Shown here: positions 52,921-61,582 of the stretch, in pieces
How the letters are laid out: each line of letters begins with the position of its first letter
Numbering within the stretch: the stretch's first letter is position 1
Source of the DNA: Clostridium sp. DSM 17811
GTDB lineage: Bacteria > Bacillota > Clostridia > Clostridiales > Clostridiaceae
Reading direction: 5' to 3'
Assembly (NCBI RefSeq): GCF_018861905.1
Contig: NZ_JAHLDU010000010.1
Span: 1-64,000, forward strand
Length of the DNA stretch: 64,000 bases
Position numbers and translations under genes: made by a program
Notes under the pieces: model-generated
Told to the model about the DNA's origin: nothing
Database searches by the model: none
Seen by the model: the letters and a program-made list of their open reading frames with translations, nothing else

Positions 52921-53817
52921 ATGATAAAAACTATTTTACAATATCAGAAGGCTTTTAATAGTGTGGTTGACAGGATGAAGATTGATGAATCTGTTTTATC
53001 AGTAATGGTTTTTGGAAGTATGGTAACAGGTGATTTATGGGAAGAATCAGATATTGATTTTATCGTAATTGTTGATAAAAACTATGATGAAATTAGGAAC
53101 TTATATTCGCAGGAAGAAGGCATTTCTGTTCATGTTAAACTTATGAGTAAGGAAAAATTTATTCAAGTTTATTCTAATAATTTAAAGGGAGGATATTTGC
53201 ATAGAATTTTCTCGTCATCAAGGTTAATATTTTCAAAAGATATGGATATAACAGTAAGGTATGACGGTGGTAGACTTTTTCCTGATGTTGATAGAGAACG
53301 TTGGGGGATTAGTTTTTTAGGTAAGTTATTAAAAGAAATGGGAGTCTGTAAAAAATATTTATGGAGTGATGCTATATATACTTCATACAGTTCTGCAACA
53401 AGATGTATAGAAAAGTACTCAAAGCTCTTTGTTAATTCATCTGGATATATGATTAGCAAGGATGTTATGACTATGGCACTTAATTTAAATGAAGAATTTA
53501 AACTTTGCGTTGATAAATTGTTTTTTGAAAAATCAAATATAAAAGAGGTAATCCAAGAAACAATGACGTTTTTAGAACAGAGTGTAGACTTAAGTATTAA
53601 GGATAATTGCAATTTGCTTTTGAACTATATGAGAGAACAAGATAAGTTTATAAGTGCCGAAGAAATTATGTCGGATGATTTGTTTAAGGAATTTGATATA
53701 GATATGGAAGAAGTTCTTAATAAACTATGGAAAAGAGATATTATTAAAAAAGAAAGTAGAGATTTTAAGATAGATAAGGACAATATATTGATTAAGCAAA
53801 ATGTGTATTTCGTTTAA
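52921..53817 (+). CDS. Nucleotidyltransferase-domain protein
   Basis: 298 residues. The N-terminal part is a minimal nucleotidyltransferase: VMVFGSMVTGDLWEESDIDFIVIVD holds the GS...DxD metal motif used by polymerase-beta-like enzymes and antibiotic nucleotidyltransferases. The C-terminal 150 residues look helical and are not recognised, with a possible winged-helix end (ILIKQNVYFV preceded by EEVLNKLWKRDIIKKE). GTGGGGGAAGAG gives a strong start. It is followed within 27 bases by a MocR-type regulator, so the two may form an operon. Substrate unknown. Confidence 0.8.
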   Translation: MIKTILQYQKAFNSVVDRMKIDESVLSVMVFGSMVTGDLWEESDIDFIVIVDKNYDEIRNLYSQEEGISVHVKLMSKEKFIQVYSNNLKGGYLHRIFSSSRLIFSKDMDITVRYDGGRLFPDVDRERWGISFLGKLLKEMGVCKKYLWSDAIYTSYSSATRCIEKYSKLFVNSSGYMISKDVMTMALNLNEEFKLCVDKLFFEKSNIKEVIQETMTFLEQSVDLSIKDNCNLLLNYMREQDKFISAEEIMSDDLFKEFDIDMEEVLNKLWKRDIIKKESRDFKIDKDNILIKQNVYFV

Positions 53818-53844
53818 CGACATTTCAGATAAGCAGGTGAAAAT

Positions 53845-55251
53845 ATGTATAGATATGAAATCAAATTTAGTAACGAAATTCCTAAATATCTAGAAATATC
53901 AAAGCATATAAAAAAGCTAATTGATGAAAATAATATTGATGATGGTGAAAAATTACTCTCAATAAGGAAACTAGCTAAAATACTTAAAGTTAATGAGGTT
54001 ACGATAGTAAGCGCTTATAAAAAACTTGAAGCTGAGGGCTATGCATATCAAAAGATGGGAAGTGGTACTTATGCTAAAAGAAGAGATACAAACATTAAGT
54101 TTAAAAAGGAATACTCTAATACCTTAAAAAAAATATCTAGTCAAAATCTAAAAAGCTATGTGGATTTTACAGGAGAAATCACAAGTAGTGAGTTTTTTCC
54201 TGTGACAGTCTTTAAAGATGTGCTGAATGAGGTATTAGATAGAGATGGTACGGAGGCTTTTGCATATAAGGAATCACTTGGGTACGAGGGACTTAGAAAT
54301 AGTATAAGTACTTTCTTTTGGAATAATAGGGTAAGTAGTGAAGATATATTGATACTCTCAGGTGCACAACAGGGGATTGATATAGTTTCAAAATCTATAA
54401 TTAATATTCATGACAACGTAATTGTAGAAAAGCCAACATATGGTGGTGCACTGACGGTTTTTAAATGGAGAAGAGCTAATATATTTGCAGTTGATATATT
54501 AGAAGATGGTGTTGATTTAATTCAATTTGAAGCAATATTAAAAAAGAATAGAATTAAATGCTTTTATGCAATGAGTTATTTCCAGAACCCAACAGGCGCC
54601 ACTTATAGTCTGGAGAAAAAGGTAAAAATATTAGAACTAGCAGAAATATATGACTTTTATATAGTTGAAGATGATTATTTATCTGAACTAATATATGATA
54701 ATAAGGAATATAAAAGTTTTAAGAGCTTAGACGTAAACGATAAAGTTATTTATATAAAGAGTTTTTCAAAGATATTTCTACCTGGGATAAGGCTAGGATA
54801 TATGATATCACCACAAAAATGTAAGGAGTATATTCAAAATTCTAAAATTAATACAGACATATCAACATCTAGTCTTATGCAACGTGCTTTAGATTTATAT
54901 ATAAATAAAGATCTTTGGAAAGAGCACATAAGCCGTCTAAATTTGGCATATAAGGATAAATATAATTTTATGTTAGAATGTATAGAAAAATATTTAGGCG
55001 CCAAGGCTAGTTATTATACGCCTGGAGGAGGAATTCATTTTTATTTTAAAATAGCTACTGATCTAAAAATTAATTCAATGGAATTGTTTTATAGGTGTAT
55101 GAATAAAAAGGTTTTAATTACACCAGGAGTACTATTTTATAAAAATGCAAAAGAAGGCAACAACTATTTTAGGTTGAGTTTTTCGGAAATAAAAAAGCCT
55201 GAAATAGAAGAAGGAATTAAGATTATCTCAGAGATACTCAAAGAAAAATAA
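53845..55251 (+). CDS. MocR-type GntR/aminotransferase regulator
   Basis: 468 residues. An N-terminal GntR winged helix (YLEISKHIKKLIDENN, LSIRKLAKILKVNEVTIVSAYKKLEAEGY) is joined to a class I aminotransferase fold. The PLP site is complete: SGAQQGIDIVSKS, SYFQNPTG (Asn248), VEDDYLSEL (Asp276/277) and SFSKIFLPGIRLGY (Lys309). MocR proteins sense an amino compound or PLP and control nearby genes, such as the GABA regulator GabR. The GABA genes are more than 15 kb away, so a link to them is speculative. AGCAGGTG lies before ATG. Confidence 0.92.
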   Translation: MYRYEIKFSNEIPKYLEISKHIKKLIDENNIDDGEKLLSIRKLAKILKVNEVTIVSAYKKLEAEGYAYQKMGSGTYAKRRDTNIKFKKEYSNTLKKISSQNLKSYVDFTGEITSSEFFPVTVFKDVLNEVLDRDGTEAFAYKESLGYEGLRNSISTFFWNNRVSSEDILILSGAQQGIDIVSKSIINIHDNVIVEKPTYGGALTVFKWRRANIFAVDILEDGVDLIQFEAILKKNRIKCFYAMSYFQNPTGATYSLEKKVKILELAEIYDFYIVEDDYLSELIYDNKEYKSFKSLDVNDKVIYIKSFSKIFLPGIRLGYMISPQKCKEYIQNSKINTDISTSSLMQRALDLYINKDLWKEHISRLNLAYKDKYNFMLECIEKYLGAKASYYTPGGGIHFYFKIATDLKINSMELFYRCMNKKVLITPGVLFYKNAKEGNNYFRLSFSEIKKPEIEEGIKIISEILKEK

Positions 55252-55274
55252 CTATAGGGTAAGGAGCGACGTTT

Positions 55275-55940
55275 TTGAAAAAGGGATTAGTTGAAATTGA
55301 CTGGTTATCTATTAGTAAATATTCTAATGAGGAAATATCCTATTTCTTGTTTTTAGAGGGGAAAACGATGGAGGCCATATGTAAAATTAGAAATTTGGAT
55401 AATGCCATTGTACAAAAACACATTATAGATGGTAAAATTAAATATAGATTTTTAGTGCATAGCAATGATACTGATGAACTTTTTAAGAGCATTGCTAAAG
55501 CAGGGAAAGAAGATAAGATCTATTTTTTAAATTCTATAAGTCAAGATAATAAAAACCAATTAATTGAGTTAATAAGGACTAATTATGTGGAGATGCATCC
55601 GAGGGACAAAGAGGTTGCTGTTTGGATTTTAGGGGAATTAAATGAAAAATCTTCTTTAAATATATTAATTAAGGCATCTGTGCATAAATTTATAAATGTG
55701 CGACGAATGGCAGTCTCAGCTATGGGAAAATTAGGTGATCTAAGGGCTGAAGGAGCATTAATTAGAGCACTTGAGGATGAAAATCCACAAGTGATAAGTT
55801 ATGCAATAAAGTCCCTGGGTAAAATAAAGAGTGAAAAAGCTATTGTAAAGATAAAGTATATATATGAAAACACAGACAAACAATACATAATTAATGCTGC
55901 GCAGAGTTTTTTATTGCTGATGGGGCAAATAGAGATATAA
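55275..55940 (+). CDS. HEAT-repeat protein
   Basis: 221 residues starting at TTG 55275 with AAGGAG eight bases upstream. The second half has HEAT/PBS-lyase-type repeats (RRMAVSAMGKLGDLRAEGALIRALEDEN and VISYAIKSLGKIKSEKAIVKIK), which make protein-binding surfaces. The N-terminal half (FLFLEGKTMEAICKIRNLDN) resembles a short DNA-binding-like region seen in some clostridial HEAT proteins. It lies 24 bases after the MocR gene. Role unknown. Confidence 0.82.
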   Translation: MKKGLVEIDWLSISKYSNEEISYFLFLEGKTMEAICKIRNLDNAIVQKHIIDGKIKYRFLVHSNDTDELFKSIAKAGKEDKIYFLNSISQDNKNQLIELIRTNYVEMHPRDKEVAVWILGELNEKSSLNILIKASVHKFINVRRMAVSAMGKLGDLRAEGALIRALEDENPQVISYAIKSLGKIKSEKAIVKIKYIYENTDKQYIINAAQSFLLLMGQIEI

Positions 55941-55997
55941 AGATAGGGTAAAATTAAATCTAATTTAGAACATTTAATCGTAGGTGGGATAATTGAA

Positions 55998-56681
55998 ATG
56001 AGCTACTTTACTATAAAAGATGAATCAATTGCTGAATTTAAAGAAAAGAAATCAATATTTATTGGTCATGGAAAAAGGGTTGAAAATGAAGATGAAGCTA
56101 AGGAATTTATTCAAACAATTAAAAATAAACACAAACAAGCAAGGCACAATGTTTATGCTTATATAATTGGTGAAAGAAGAGAAATACAAAGGTATAGTGA
56201 TGATGGAGAACCTCAAGGTACTGGAGGAATTCCAATGCTAGAAGTGTTAAAAAAAAGTGATATAACTGATGTAGTAGTGGTAGTAACTAGATATTTTGGA
56301 GGAATTCTTCTAGGAACTGGGGGGCTTGCAAGAGCGTATTCAAAAGGTGCATCCCTAGCTGTTAAAGAGGGCGGGGTAGTGGAGAAAGTTAATGGTGTTT
56401 CCCTCGAAATAATAATTGAATATGATTTATTAGGAAAAGTGCAACATGTCTGTGCTAAAGATAACTTTTATATAGAAGATGTAGAGTATACAGACATTGT
56501 AAAAATTAAAATACTCTGTCAGTATAGCAATTTGGAAAATCTAAAGTCACAAATAACTGAGGTTAGCTCAGGGAAGGCTTTGTTTGAAGAAGAGAAGGAG
56601 AAAATGTATTTTAAACTAGAACATAGATTATATGATAGTGAAATTATAAATTCAACACTTTTAAATGAGAAAGAGAAGTAA
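55998..56681 (+). CDS. yigZ: YigZ/IMPACT family protein
   Basis: 227 residues of the UPF0029/IMPACT family. The hallmark is YIIGERREIQRYSDDGEPQGTGGIPMLEVL, followed by VVVVTRYFGGILLGTGGLARAYSKGA. A second, ferredoxin-like DUF1949 domain makes up the C-terminal 70 residues. Family members bind ribosomes or RNA; the exact role in bacteria is not settled. ATG 55998 follows GTGGGATAATTG. Confidence 0.93.
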   Translation: MSYFTIKDESIAEFKEKKSIFIGHGKRVENEDEAKEFIQTIKNKHKQARHNVYAYIIGERREIQRYSDDGEPQGTGGIPMLEVLKKSDITDVVVVVTRYFGGILLGTGGLARAYSKGASLAVKEGGVVEKVNGVSLEIIIEYDLLGKVQHVCAKDNFYIEDVEYTDIVKIKILCQYSNLENLKSQITEVSSGKALFEEEKEKMYFKLEHRLYDSEIINSTLLNEKEK

Positions 56682-56701
56682 AATATACATTTCTTATTTA
56701 T

Positions 56702-56731
56702 TTGAAAAGTGCATTATTTCTATGATATAAT
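56702..56731 (+). promoter_or_regulatory. Sigma-A promoter of yebC
   Basis: TTGAAA (56702-56707), an 18-bp gap, TATAAT (56726-56731), about 98 bases before the yebC start. Confidence 0.7.
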
Positions 56732-56828
56732 GTGAAGGTAATGTACTTGTAGCCAATTCATAGAAGTACTGCTATTTATTAGCTCGGTTAGGAATATTCC
56801 ACATTAAAATAGTTGGGGGGGATTTCAA

Positions 56829-57569
56829 ATGTCAGGACATTCAAAATGGCATAATATTCAACAAAAAAAAGGTAAAATTGATGTTATAAGAGGTAAAGTT
56901 TTTACGAAATTAGGTAAAGAAATAATAATGGCAGCTAAAAATGGTGGATCTAAGTTAGAAATCAACGCTCATCTTAGAGATGTAGTTGCAAAGGCTAAAT
57001 CTAATAATATGCCACTCGAAACAATAAATAGAGCGATTAAAAAAGGTGCTGGGGAGCTCGAAGGCGTAAACTACGAAGAAATAGTTTATGAAGGATATGG
57101 AGCAGAAGGGGTTGCTGTAGTAGTTGTAACGCTAACAGACAAAAAAAATAGAAGTGTTGCGACAGTAAGGCATGCTTTTGATAGACATAATGGAAATATG
57201 GGAGCAGCTGGATGTGTAAGCTGGATGTTTGCTAAAAAAGGGCAAATTATAATAGAGAGAACTGAAGTTATGGACGAGGATGAAATCATGATGATAGCTC
57301 TTGAAGCTGGGGCCGAAGATTTTAATGCAGATGAAGAAATGTTTGAAATTATTACTACTGTAGAAACCTTTGGACAGGTAAGAGAAGTGCTCGAGAAAGC
57401 AGGCTTTGAATTTGCGTCAGCTGAGATTACAATGATTCCAGATAATATGGTTCCTGTTAGCATGGAAGGTGCAGTTAAGGTTCAGGATTTAATAGATACA
57501 CTTGAGGATAATGAAGATGTTCAGGATGTCTATTACAATGCGGAGTATCCAGAGGGATTTGAGGGTTAA
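56829..57569 (+). CDS. yebC: YebC/PmpR family protein
   Basis: 246 residues, the usual length. MSGHSKWHNIQQKKGKIDV at the start, KGAGELEGVNYEEIVYEGYG and GGNMGAAGCVSWMF-type sequence (NGNMGAAGCVSWMFAKKGQI) are diagnostic. Reported roles are a transcription regulator and, more recently, a translation factor that helps ribosomes at difficult Pro motifs. GTTGGGGGGA gives a strong start. Preceded by a clear sigma-A promoter and followed by a terminator, so it is monocistronic. Confidence 0.95.
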   Translation: MSGHSKWHNIQQKKGKIDVIRGKVFTKLGKEIIMAAKNGGSKLEINAHLRDVVAKAKSNNMPLETINRAIKKGAGELEGVNYEEIVYEGYGAEGVAVVVVTLTDKKNRSVATVRHAFDRHNGNMGAAGCVSWMFAKKGQIIIERTEVMDEDEIMMIALEAGAEDFNADEEMFEIITTVETFGQVREVLEKAGFEFASAEITMIPDNMVPVSMEGAVKVQDLIDTLEDNEDVQDVYYNAEYPEGFEG

Positions 57570-57886
57570 TGCTATTGGCTAAAGTAAGCGATTTCAGAGA
57601 CATTCGAGTTGCGATGAGTTCATGATGACAAATAACACTTTTAGATGTATGTATGAAACTATATATATATCTGAAGGTGTTTTTTTATAAAATTAGACGA
57701 TATATTAATACTTTACTCAATTCTATATTTAGGTATTTAAGAAGTTGCAAGATTTTTGTGTTATGGAATAATATACTTTAATGAAAGGCATACTAAATTT
57801 ATAAATAACCGAAATAGATTTAAAAATGTATTATTTTCGAAAAAGAAATATATAAAATAAATATAAAAGTAAAGGGTGTGCAAATA
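57570..57886. other. Intergenic region, no gene
   Basis: 317 bases after yebC. Apart from a hairpin terminator at 57634-57688 I see only AT-rich sequence and the ribosome site of the next gene (AAAGGG, 57871-57876). Confidence 0.7.
57634..57688 (+). terminator. Terminator after yebC
   Basis: AACACTTTTAGAT pairs with ATCTGAAGGTGTT (two G-U pairs) around a 22-nt loop, ending in T7. Confidence 0.75.
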
Positions 57887-58303
57887 ATGAATAAATTAGA
57901 GAAATTAATTGATGCCGGATTTAAGGTGAAAATCCAATCAAGTTCTAAGTTTTGTTTAACATTAGATGATACAATTCCTTGTGTGAGCTTTAATTCTGAT
58001 AGCATAGATGAAGCTATTGATTCAGCTTATGATTTTGTAAAAGAACAGAAAAAAGTAGCAGATAAGACTGAAATAGAAAAGCAAAAAACTGATTATAAAA
58101 TTATAATTGATGCATCGAAGTCACAAGAATTAAAGATTGATGAGGAGATGCTTGATGAAGAATTCAAGACGACCAATACTATTAGAGTATATTCGTATGT
58201 TTGGGATAAATTTAAGGATTTTACAGAAAAACATGAAGACTGTAAAAGCATGGATTTAGTTAGTATGGCACTTTTAGAATATATTGAAAAATATAAAGAA
58301 TAA
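57887..58303 (+). CDS. Hypothetical protein with possible ribbon-helix-helix-like C-terminus
   Basis: 138 residues, unrecognised. The C-terminal 45 residues (TNTIRVYSYVWDKFKDFTEKHEDCKSMDLVSMALLEYIEKY) look like a short strand plus two helices, as in RHH DNA-binding proteins. The N-terminal half (IDAGFKVKIQSSSKFCLTLDDTIPC) could be a small alpha/beta domain. It starts at ATG 57887 with AAAGGG ten bases before and ends in front of a terminator. A regulator function is only suggested by fold-like pattern. Confidence 0.72.
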   Translation: MNKLEKLIDAGFKVKIQSSSKFCLTLDDTIPCVSFNSDSIDEAIDSAYDFVKEQKKVADKTEIEKQKTDYKIIIDASKSQELKIDEEMLDEEFKTTNTIRVYSYVWDKFKDFTEKHEDCKSMDLVSMALLEYIEKYKE

Positions 58304-58381
58304 TTGATATAGAAGTTGGATTAGCTTAGGTTGAAACTTTTTTATTTAAGCAATATAAAAGAATTATTAACATTTTAAAAT

Positions 58382-58416
58382 AGCAGAGTTGCGATTAAAT
58401 ATCAACTCCGCTTTTA
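58382..58416. terminator. Hairpin terminator between convergent small genes
   Basis: AGCAGAGTTG-GAT pairs with ATATCAACTCCGCT with small mismatches, then TTTTATATT on +. It can serve the + gene at 57887 and lies just past the - gene's stop. Confidence 0.6.
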
Positions 58417-58418
58417 TA

Positions 58419-58607
58419 TTAGTTTTCTTTATAGCAATGTTTATTGGAATGTTCTTTTCTACAACAATTATCGTAACACCATAAGTTACTCCAAGGATCA
58501 CTCCAAGGTTCACTCCATGGATCACTCCATGGATCACAACAATCACACTTATCATAATAATCTTTACAACAATCAGTATAAGGTTGTCTATTTTCATACG
58601 TCGACAT
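58419..58607 (-). CDS. Small Cys/Trp-rich protein with tandem DPWS repeats
   Basis: 62-residue protein, no family recognised. AAGGAGTGAT sits at the right distance before ATG 58607, so it is a real gene rather than a chance frame. The N-terminal part has CCKDYYDKCDCC. The centre is DPWSDPWSEPWSDPWSNLW, encoded by five 12-bp repeats (58479-58538). The end has CYDNCCRKEHSNKHCY. Nine Cys in 62 residues and the repeats suggest a cross-linked structural protein, for example of the spore surface, or metal binding. Both are inference. Confidence 0.75.
   Translation of the reverse strand: MSTYENRQPYTDCCKDYYDKCDCCDPWSDPWSEPWSDPWSNLWCYDNCCRKEHSNKHCYKEN
58479..58538. repeat. Five 12-bp tandem repeats inside the DPWS protein gene
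   Basis: Units CCATAAGTTACT, CCAAGGATCACT, CCAAGGTTCACT, CCATGGATCACT and CCATGGATCACA on the + strand. In the gene each unit codes for one four-residue (D/E)PWS-type step; the unit at 58479 is the most degenerate and encodes the last step of the array. Confidence 0.9.
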
Positions 58608-58767
58608 AATATCACTCCTTGACTTTAGTCATTATATAATATGCTCACTAATTAAAATTGACACTTAAAATTAAAAGGTAGGAATGTATTAATTATTCGT
58701 TAGTGGATATTTTTTAAGATTTGATGTACAATAATTTAAGGATGTTTGAGTGAATGGGGGATTTAGC

Positions 58768-58920
58768 ATGAAGTTACTGTGCAAGTGTGGAAATATTGAA
58801 GACTTGAAAACAGATAAACCTATTACAGAATTTGAATTTAAGAACTGTAATGATGGATCTGCGGTATTAGTATGTAAAAGATGTAGTGAAGTAGTAATTA
58901 TTAATTTTAAAAATAGTTAA
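58768..58920 (+). CDS. 50-residue zinc-ribbon-like protein
   Basis: ATG 58768 follows TGGGGGA and opens a frame of 50 codons. MKLLCKCGNIEDLKT carries CxC and LVCKRCSEVVII carries CxxC, a spacing suited to one zinc ion. It is too short for most gene callers. A hairpin with a T5 tail follows directly. Function unknown; many small clostridial zinc ribbons remain unassigned. Confidence 0.72.
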   Translation: MKLLCKCGNIEDLKTDKPITEFEFKNCNDGSAVLVCKRCSEVVIINFKNS

Positions 58921-58952
58921 AGAGCGCTGAGTAATTTCTTAGGGCTTTTTAT
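58921..58952 (+). terminator. Terminator after the zinc-ribbon gene
   Basis: AGCGCTGAG pairs with CTTAGGGCT with one mismatch and one G-U pair, followed by TTTTTATCTTTG. Confidence 0.65.
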
Positions 58953-59166
58953 CTTTGATTTTATTCACAAAAATATTTATAACTGAATATATTATAGTGT
59001 AGAGTATACATTATCAAAATTATATATAAACCCATTAATTTAACTTTTCAGATCTGAATTAAGATACTAATCTTATTTAGGAGAACATATATCAATGTAA
59101 AAATTTATGTTGAAAGTATATTGAAACGATATATGTAAAATTTTATATGAAAAGGAGTTTTATTAA

Positions 59167-59517
59167 ATGGGTAAAAATGATAAGTGCAATAAATGTTCAT
59201 GTGATTTATGTAGTGTTATTAATGCAGATCCAGTAGATATGGAAAAACATGGCGCTAGATTATTAACTGTAAGAATACAAGTAAATAATGTATGTTTTGA
59301 TAAAAAAGTTGCTGTTGCATGTATTATATATGACCAATGCCATAGAATACTTGCATTTAGAGGATTTATTACTACAGTATGTAGAAATGAATGTAGTAGC
59401 AATGAATGTGGTACAATTGAGAAGAAACTAGTATTTGTACTTCCAGATGATGATAGCAGTGACCCAAATGAAATAGAAGTACGTACTGCAGCCAATTATA
59501 TATATCCATGTGAGTGA
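59167..59517 (+). CDS. Hypothetical Cys-rich protein
   Basis: 116 residues with an N-terminal CNKCSCDLC cluster, a central strand-rich domain (RLLTVRIQVNNVCFDKKVAVAC and ILAFRGFITTVCRNECSSNECG) and a C-terminal KLVFVLPDD then YPCE. It resembles a small clostridial family of LTVxVxxxNVCxxKRVA-type proteins of unknown role that I know only as hypothetical. AAAAGGAG lies before ATG. No signal peptide. High Cys content and small size would suit a spore-coat or appendage protein, but nothing in the sequence proves it. Confidence 0.72.
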   Translation: MGKNDKCNKCSCDLCSVINADPVDMEKHGARLLTVRIQVNNVCFDKKVAVACIIYDQCHRILAFRGFITTVCRNECSSNECGTIEKKLVFVLPDDDSSDPNEIEVRTAANYIYPCE

Positions 59518-59551
59518 AAGTGTTAGGTAGTTAAGAACTAATCAAGATTAA

Positions 59552-59600
59552 AATATACCCTATAGAGTAGACAATGAAAGGTCTATCCTATGGGGTATAT
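59552..59600 (+). terminator. Hairpin after the Cys-rich gene
   Basis: ATATACCCTATAG-GTAGAC pairs with GTCTAT-CTATGGGGTATAT with small bulges. The tail TTCATTATG is weak. Confidence 0.55.
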
Positions 59601-59745
59601 TCATTATGTGAAATGTAGTTAAATACACATAAATACAGTATCTTTTTTATTTCTTATGAATAGTTTAATAGGAGGATATATATTGCAGATATTTATATAC
59701 ATTTAAATTAAGTATGCGTATATTTTATAAGGGGGAGTGAATAAG

Positions 59746-60165
59746 ATGAATTGGAAGGAAGAATTAGTTTTGCAATTTAGAAATATGACTATTGATAGAA
59801 CTATAATTAGCAAAGCAATGCAAAATTTTGTGGATGTTTTTAATAAAAATTTGGATAAATATAATATAAAAAATATTCGAGCAATAACAGATTTAAATGA
59901 ATATATAGATATTAAGTTTTATAAAAAAGTATGTATAAAATATACCGATGATAACGTTACTTTTATTTTATTTAATAAGGATGGAATAGAGCAAAATATA
60001 TCTATTAAATTAAGTATTGCAAAAAAAGTGGGTGGGTATTTTCTTCAGTATATTAATACAGAAGAACGTAATCCAAAATTGAAAGCATTTATTGATGAAA
60101 ATATTATTGATGGGATTTTGCAGGACTTATTTGAGCTAAATGAAGAAGTAATAAGCATAAAGTAA
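59746..60165 (+). CDS. Hypothetical protein
   Basis: 139 residues, unrecognised. It is a mixed alpha/beta protein without membrane segments or Cys clusters; FYKKVCIKYTDDNVTFILFNKDG is the most strand-like part. ATG 59746 is nine bases after GGGGGAG; the GTG at 59737 touches that site and is less likely. A strong terminator follows. No link to neighbours. Confidence 0.72.
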   Translation: MNWKEELVLQFRNMTIDRTIISKAMQNFVDVFNKNLDKYNIKNIRAITDLNEYIDIKFYKKVCIKYTDDNVTFILFNKDGIEQNISIKLSIAKKVGGYFLQYINTEERNPKLKAFIDENIIDGILQDLFELNEEVISIK

Positions 60166-60173
60166 AAACAATT

Positions 60174-60208
60174 AATTAAAAGCACCCAAAGTATGGGTGC
60201 TTTTAATT
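60174..60208. terminator. Bidirectional terminator
   Basis: ATTAAAAGCACCCA pairs with TGGGTGCTTTTAAT around AAGTA-like loop bases, with T-runs on both strands. It lies between convergent hypothetical genes. Confidence 0.85.
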
Positions 60209-60236
60209 TGCTAATAAAACACATATAATTTTAAAT

Positions 60237-60719
60237 TTATAAAGTACTATTATTTAGAACCGTGCTTATTAAATTTGAATTATTATTAATATTAGTGCTA
60301 TTACCGGTACTGTTTTGTTGTTGCGTTATAGTTTGTATTAATTGAGATAAGTCTTTATTGTTGTTTGTACTTGGAAAGAGACTTTCTGAACTACTGTCAC
60401 TTCCATCTGTACCAGTACTTGAACTACTGTCTGCATCTTGAGTTGTCATAATCTGCATCATTTGTTGCATTACCATCTGTTGAAGTTGTTGAGCCTTTTG
60501 GGATTGTAATGATATACTATCGAGTCCACTAGTTTTATTGTTTATGATAGGAGTACTTGCCCCAACATTATTTGAAGTCTGTTTTTGTGAACTATCCACT
60601 AATTGCTTAAGCAAAGCTTCAAAACCGGTACTAGCATCACTTCCTGAAACCCCTGTAACTGATTGTGTGCCTCCAATACCCATAAGCTGTGATAATTGTG
60701 ATATTTGATTTACATCCAA
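60237..60719 (-). CDS. Low-complexity Ser/Gln/Asn-rich protein
   Basis: About 160 residues from TTG 60719, which follows AAAGGAGGA on the minus strand; the ATG at 60743 lacks a site. The N-terminus DVNQISQLSQLMGIGG and FEALLKQLVDSS resemble the leader part of some flagellar or cell-wall proteins of clostridia. The rest is Gln-Met runs (QQMVMQQMMQIM) and Ser/Asn-rich linker. No signal peptide. It could be an export substrate or adaptor; no function can be assigned. Confidence 0.68.
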   Translation of the reverse strand: MDVNQISQLSQLMGIGGTQSVTGVSGSDASTGFEALLKQLVDSSQKQTSNNVGASTPIINNKTSGLDSISLQSQKAQQLQQMVMQQMMQIMTTQDADSSSSTGTDGSDSSSESLFPSTNNNKDLSQLIQTITQQQNSTGNSTNINNNSNLISTVLNNSTL

Positions 60720-60862
60720 AATTATTCCTCCTTTGTTTAACAATAAATGTTTATATTCCTAATTTTACTCTTAATAACAATAATTATCTATGTTTATTAT
60801 AATTTACTTAAAATAAATCTAAAAGAAGAAGATTATTTAATAAATTTTACAATCTCATTTTT

Positions 60863-60898
60863 GCCTAATACAATATAAATATCTTATAGTGTATTAGG
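60863..60898. repeat. Inverted repeat in the intergenic region
   Basis: CCTAATACA (60863-60871) and TGTATTAGG (60890-60898) form a 9-bp stem around 18 AT-rich bases, downstream of ytaF. There is no T-run on either strand, so its role is open. Confidence 0.5.
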
Positions 60899-60967
60899 TC
60901 TGTTTATGGTTTTGGATATTTCAAATAGTATATTACTAATAATCTATATGATATAAATTTAAAAATG

Positions 60968-61582
60968 TTAATTTATAAATTCAATAATACCAAGTAATAT
61001 TAGCAATATACCTGAAAATAATGGGGCAAATTTACCCAAAATTTTACCCAAGACATGATTACCTGCGGCTTCGCCAAATTTGATCGCAAGAAAACTTAAT
61101 ATAAATGTTGATATGACTGTAAACTGGATACTAACTCCTGTTATACTTGCGGCAATCCCTGTTCCTAAATTATTAAATGTTAATCCAGATGCTATAATGA
61201 GTGCTTCTTTATTACTTATATCACCAGAATTATCTAAGTCTGATTTTTCAGCATACTCTATCATATCAGTAATATCTTTTAAGGCAAGTTCCTTTGACTT
61301 AGTATTATTAACAAGTTTTATTATGCTTTGGGATACAAAATATAATCCCAAAATAATAATAATAATAGCACCTATTCCATTGGCTGAAGTGCGAGGCAAA
61401 AATTCTGATATATAAACCCCAATTAGCATAGATAAAAATGTTGCTGCAGATGTTACAATTGCTATTATGAGATTTGCAATTATCCCTATTTTTACTTTTT
61501 TTATTCCGTAAGCTATTCCTATAACTACGTTATCTAGGTTAGAGGATAAACTAAATGATAATGCAGATAAAATTAATTCCAT
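60968..61582 (-). CDS. ytaF: Sporulation membrane protein YtaF
   Basis: 204 residues with six hydrophobic helices, related to the MntP manganese exporter family. LILSALSFSLSSNLDNVVIGIAYG at the start and the middle DLDNSGDISNKEAL loop are YtaF features; the Asp-rich loop looks like a calcium or metal site. In Bacillus it is a sporulation gene of unclear function. ATG 61582 has AAGGGAGA upstream on the minus strand. Stand-alone. Confidence 0.9.
   Translation of the reverse strand: MELILSALSFSLSSNLDNVVIGIAYGIKKVKIGIIANLIIAIVTSAATFLSMLIGVYISEFLPRTSANGIGAIIIIILGLYFVSQSIIKLVNNTKSKELALKDITDMIEYAEKSDLDNSGDISNKEALIIASGLTFNNLGTGIAASITGVSIQFTVISTFILSFLAIKFGEAAGNHVLGKILGKFAPLFSGILLILLGIIEFIN

Noticed and set aside
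58479-58538. Regular 12-bp repeats considered as a CRISPR-like array
   Set aside because: Units are contiguous with no spacers and lie inside a coding frame.
58367-58615. Alternative minus-strand frame over the DPWS protein gene
   Set aside because: Repeat DNA opens both frames, but only the 58607 start has AAGGAGTGAT at proper distance and gives Cys-rich, non-random sequence. The other frame is a Val/Ile/Gly repeat.
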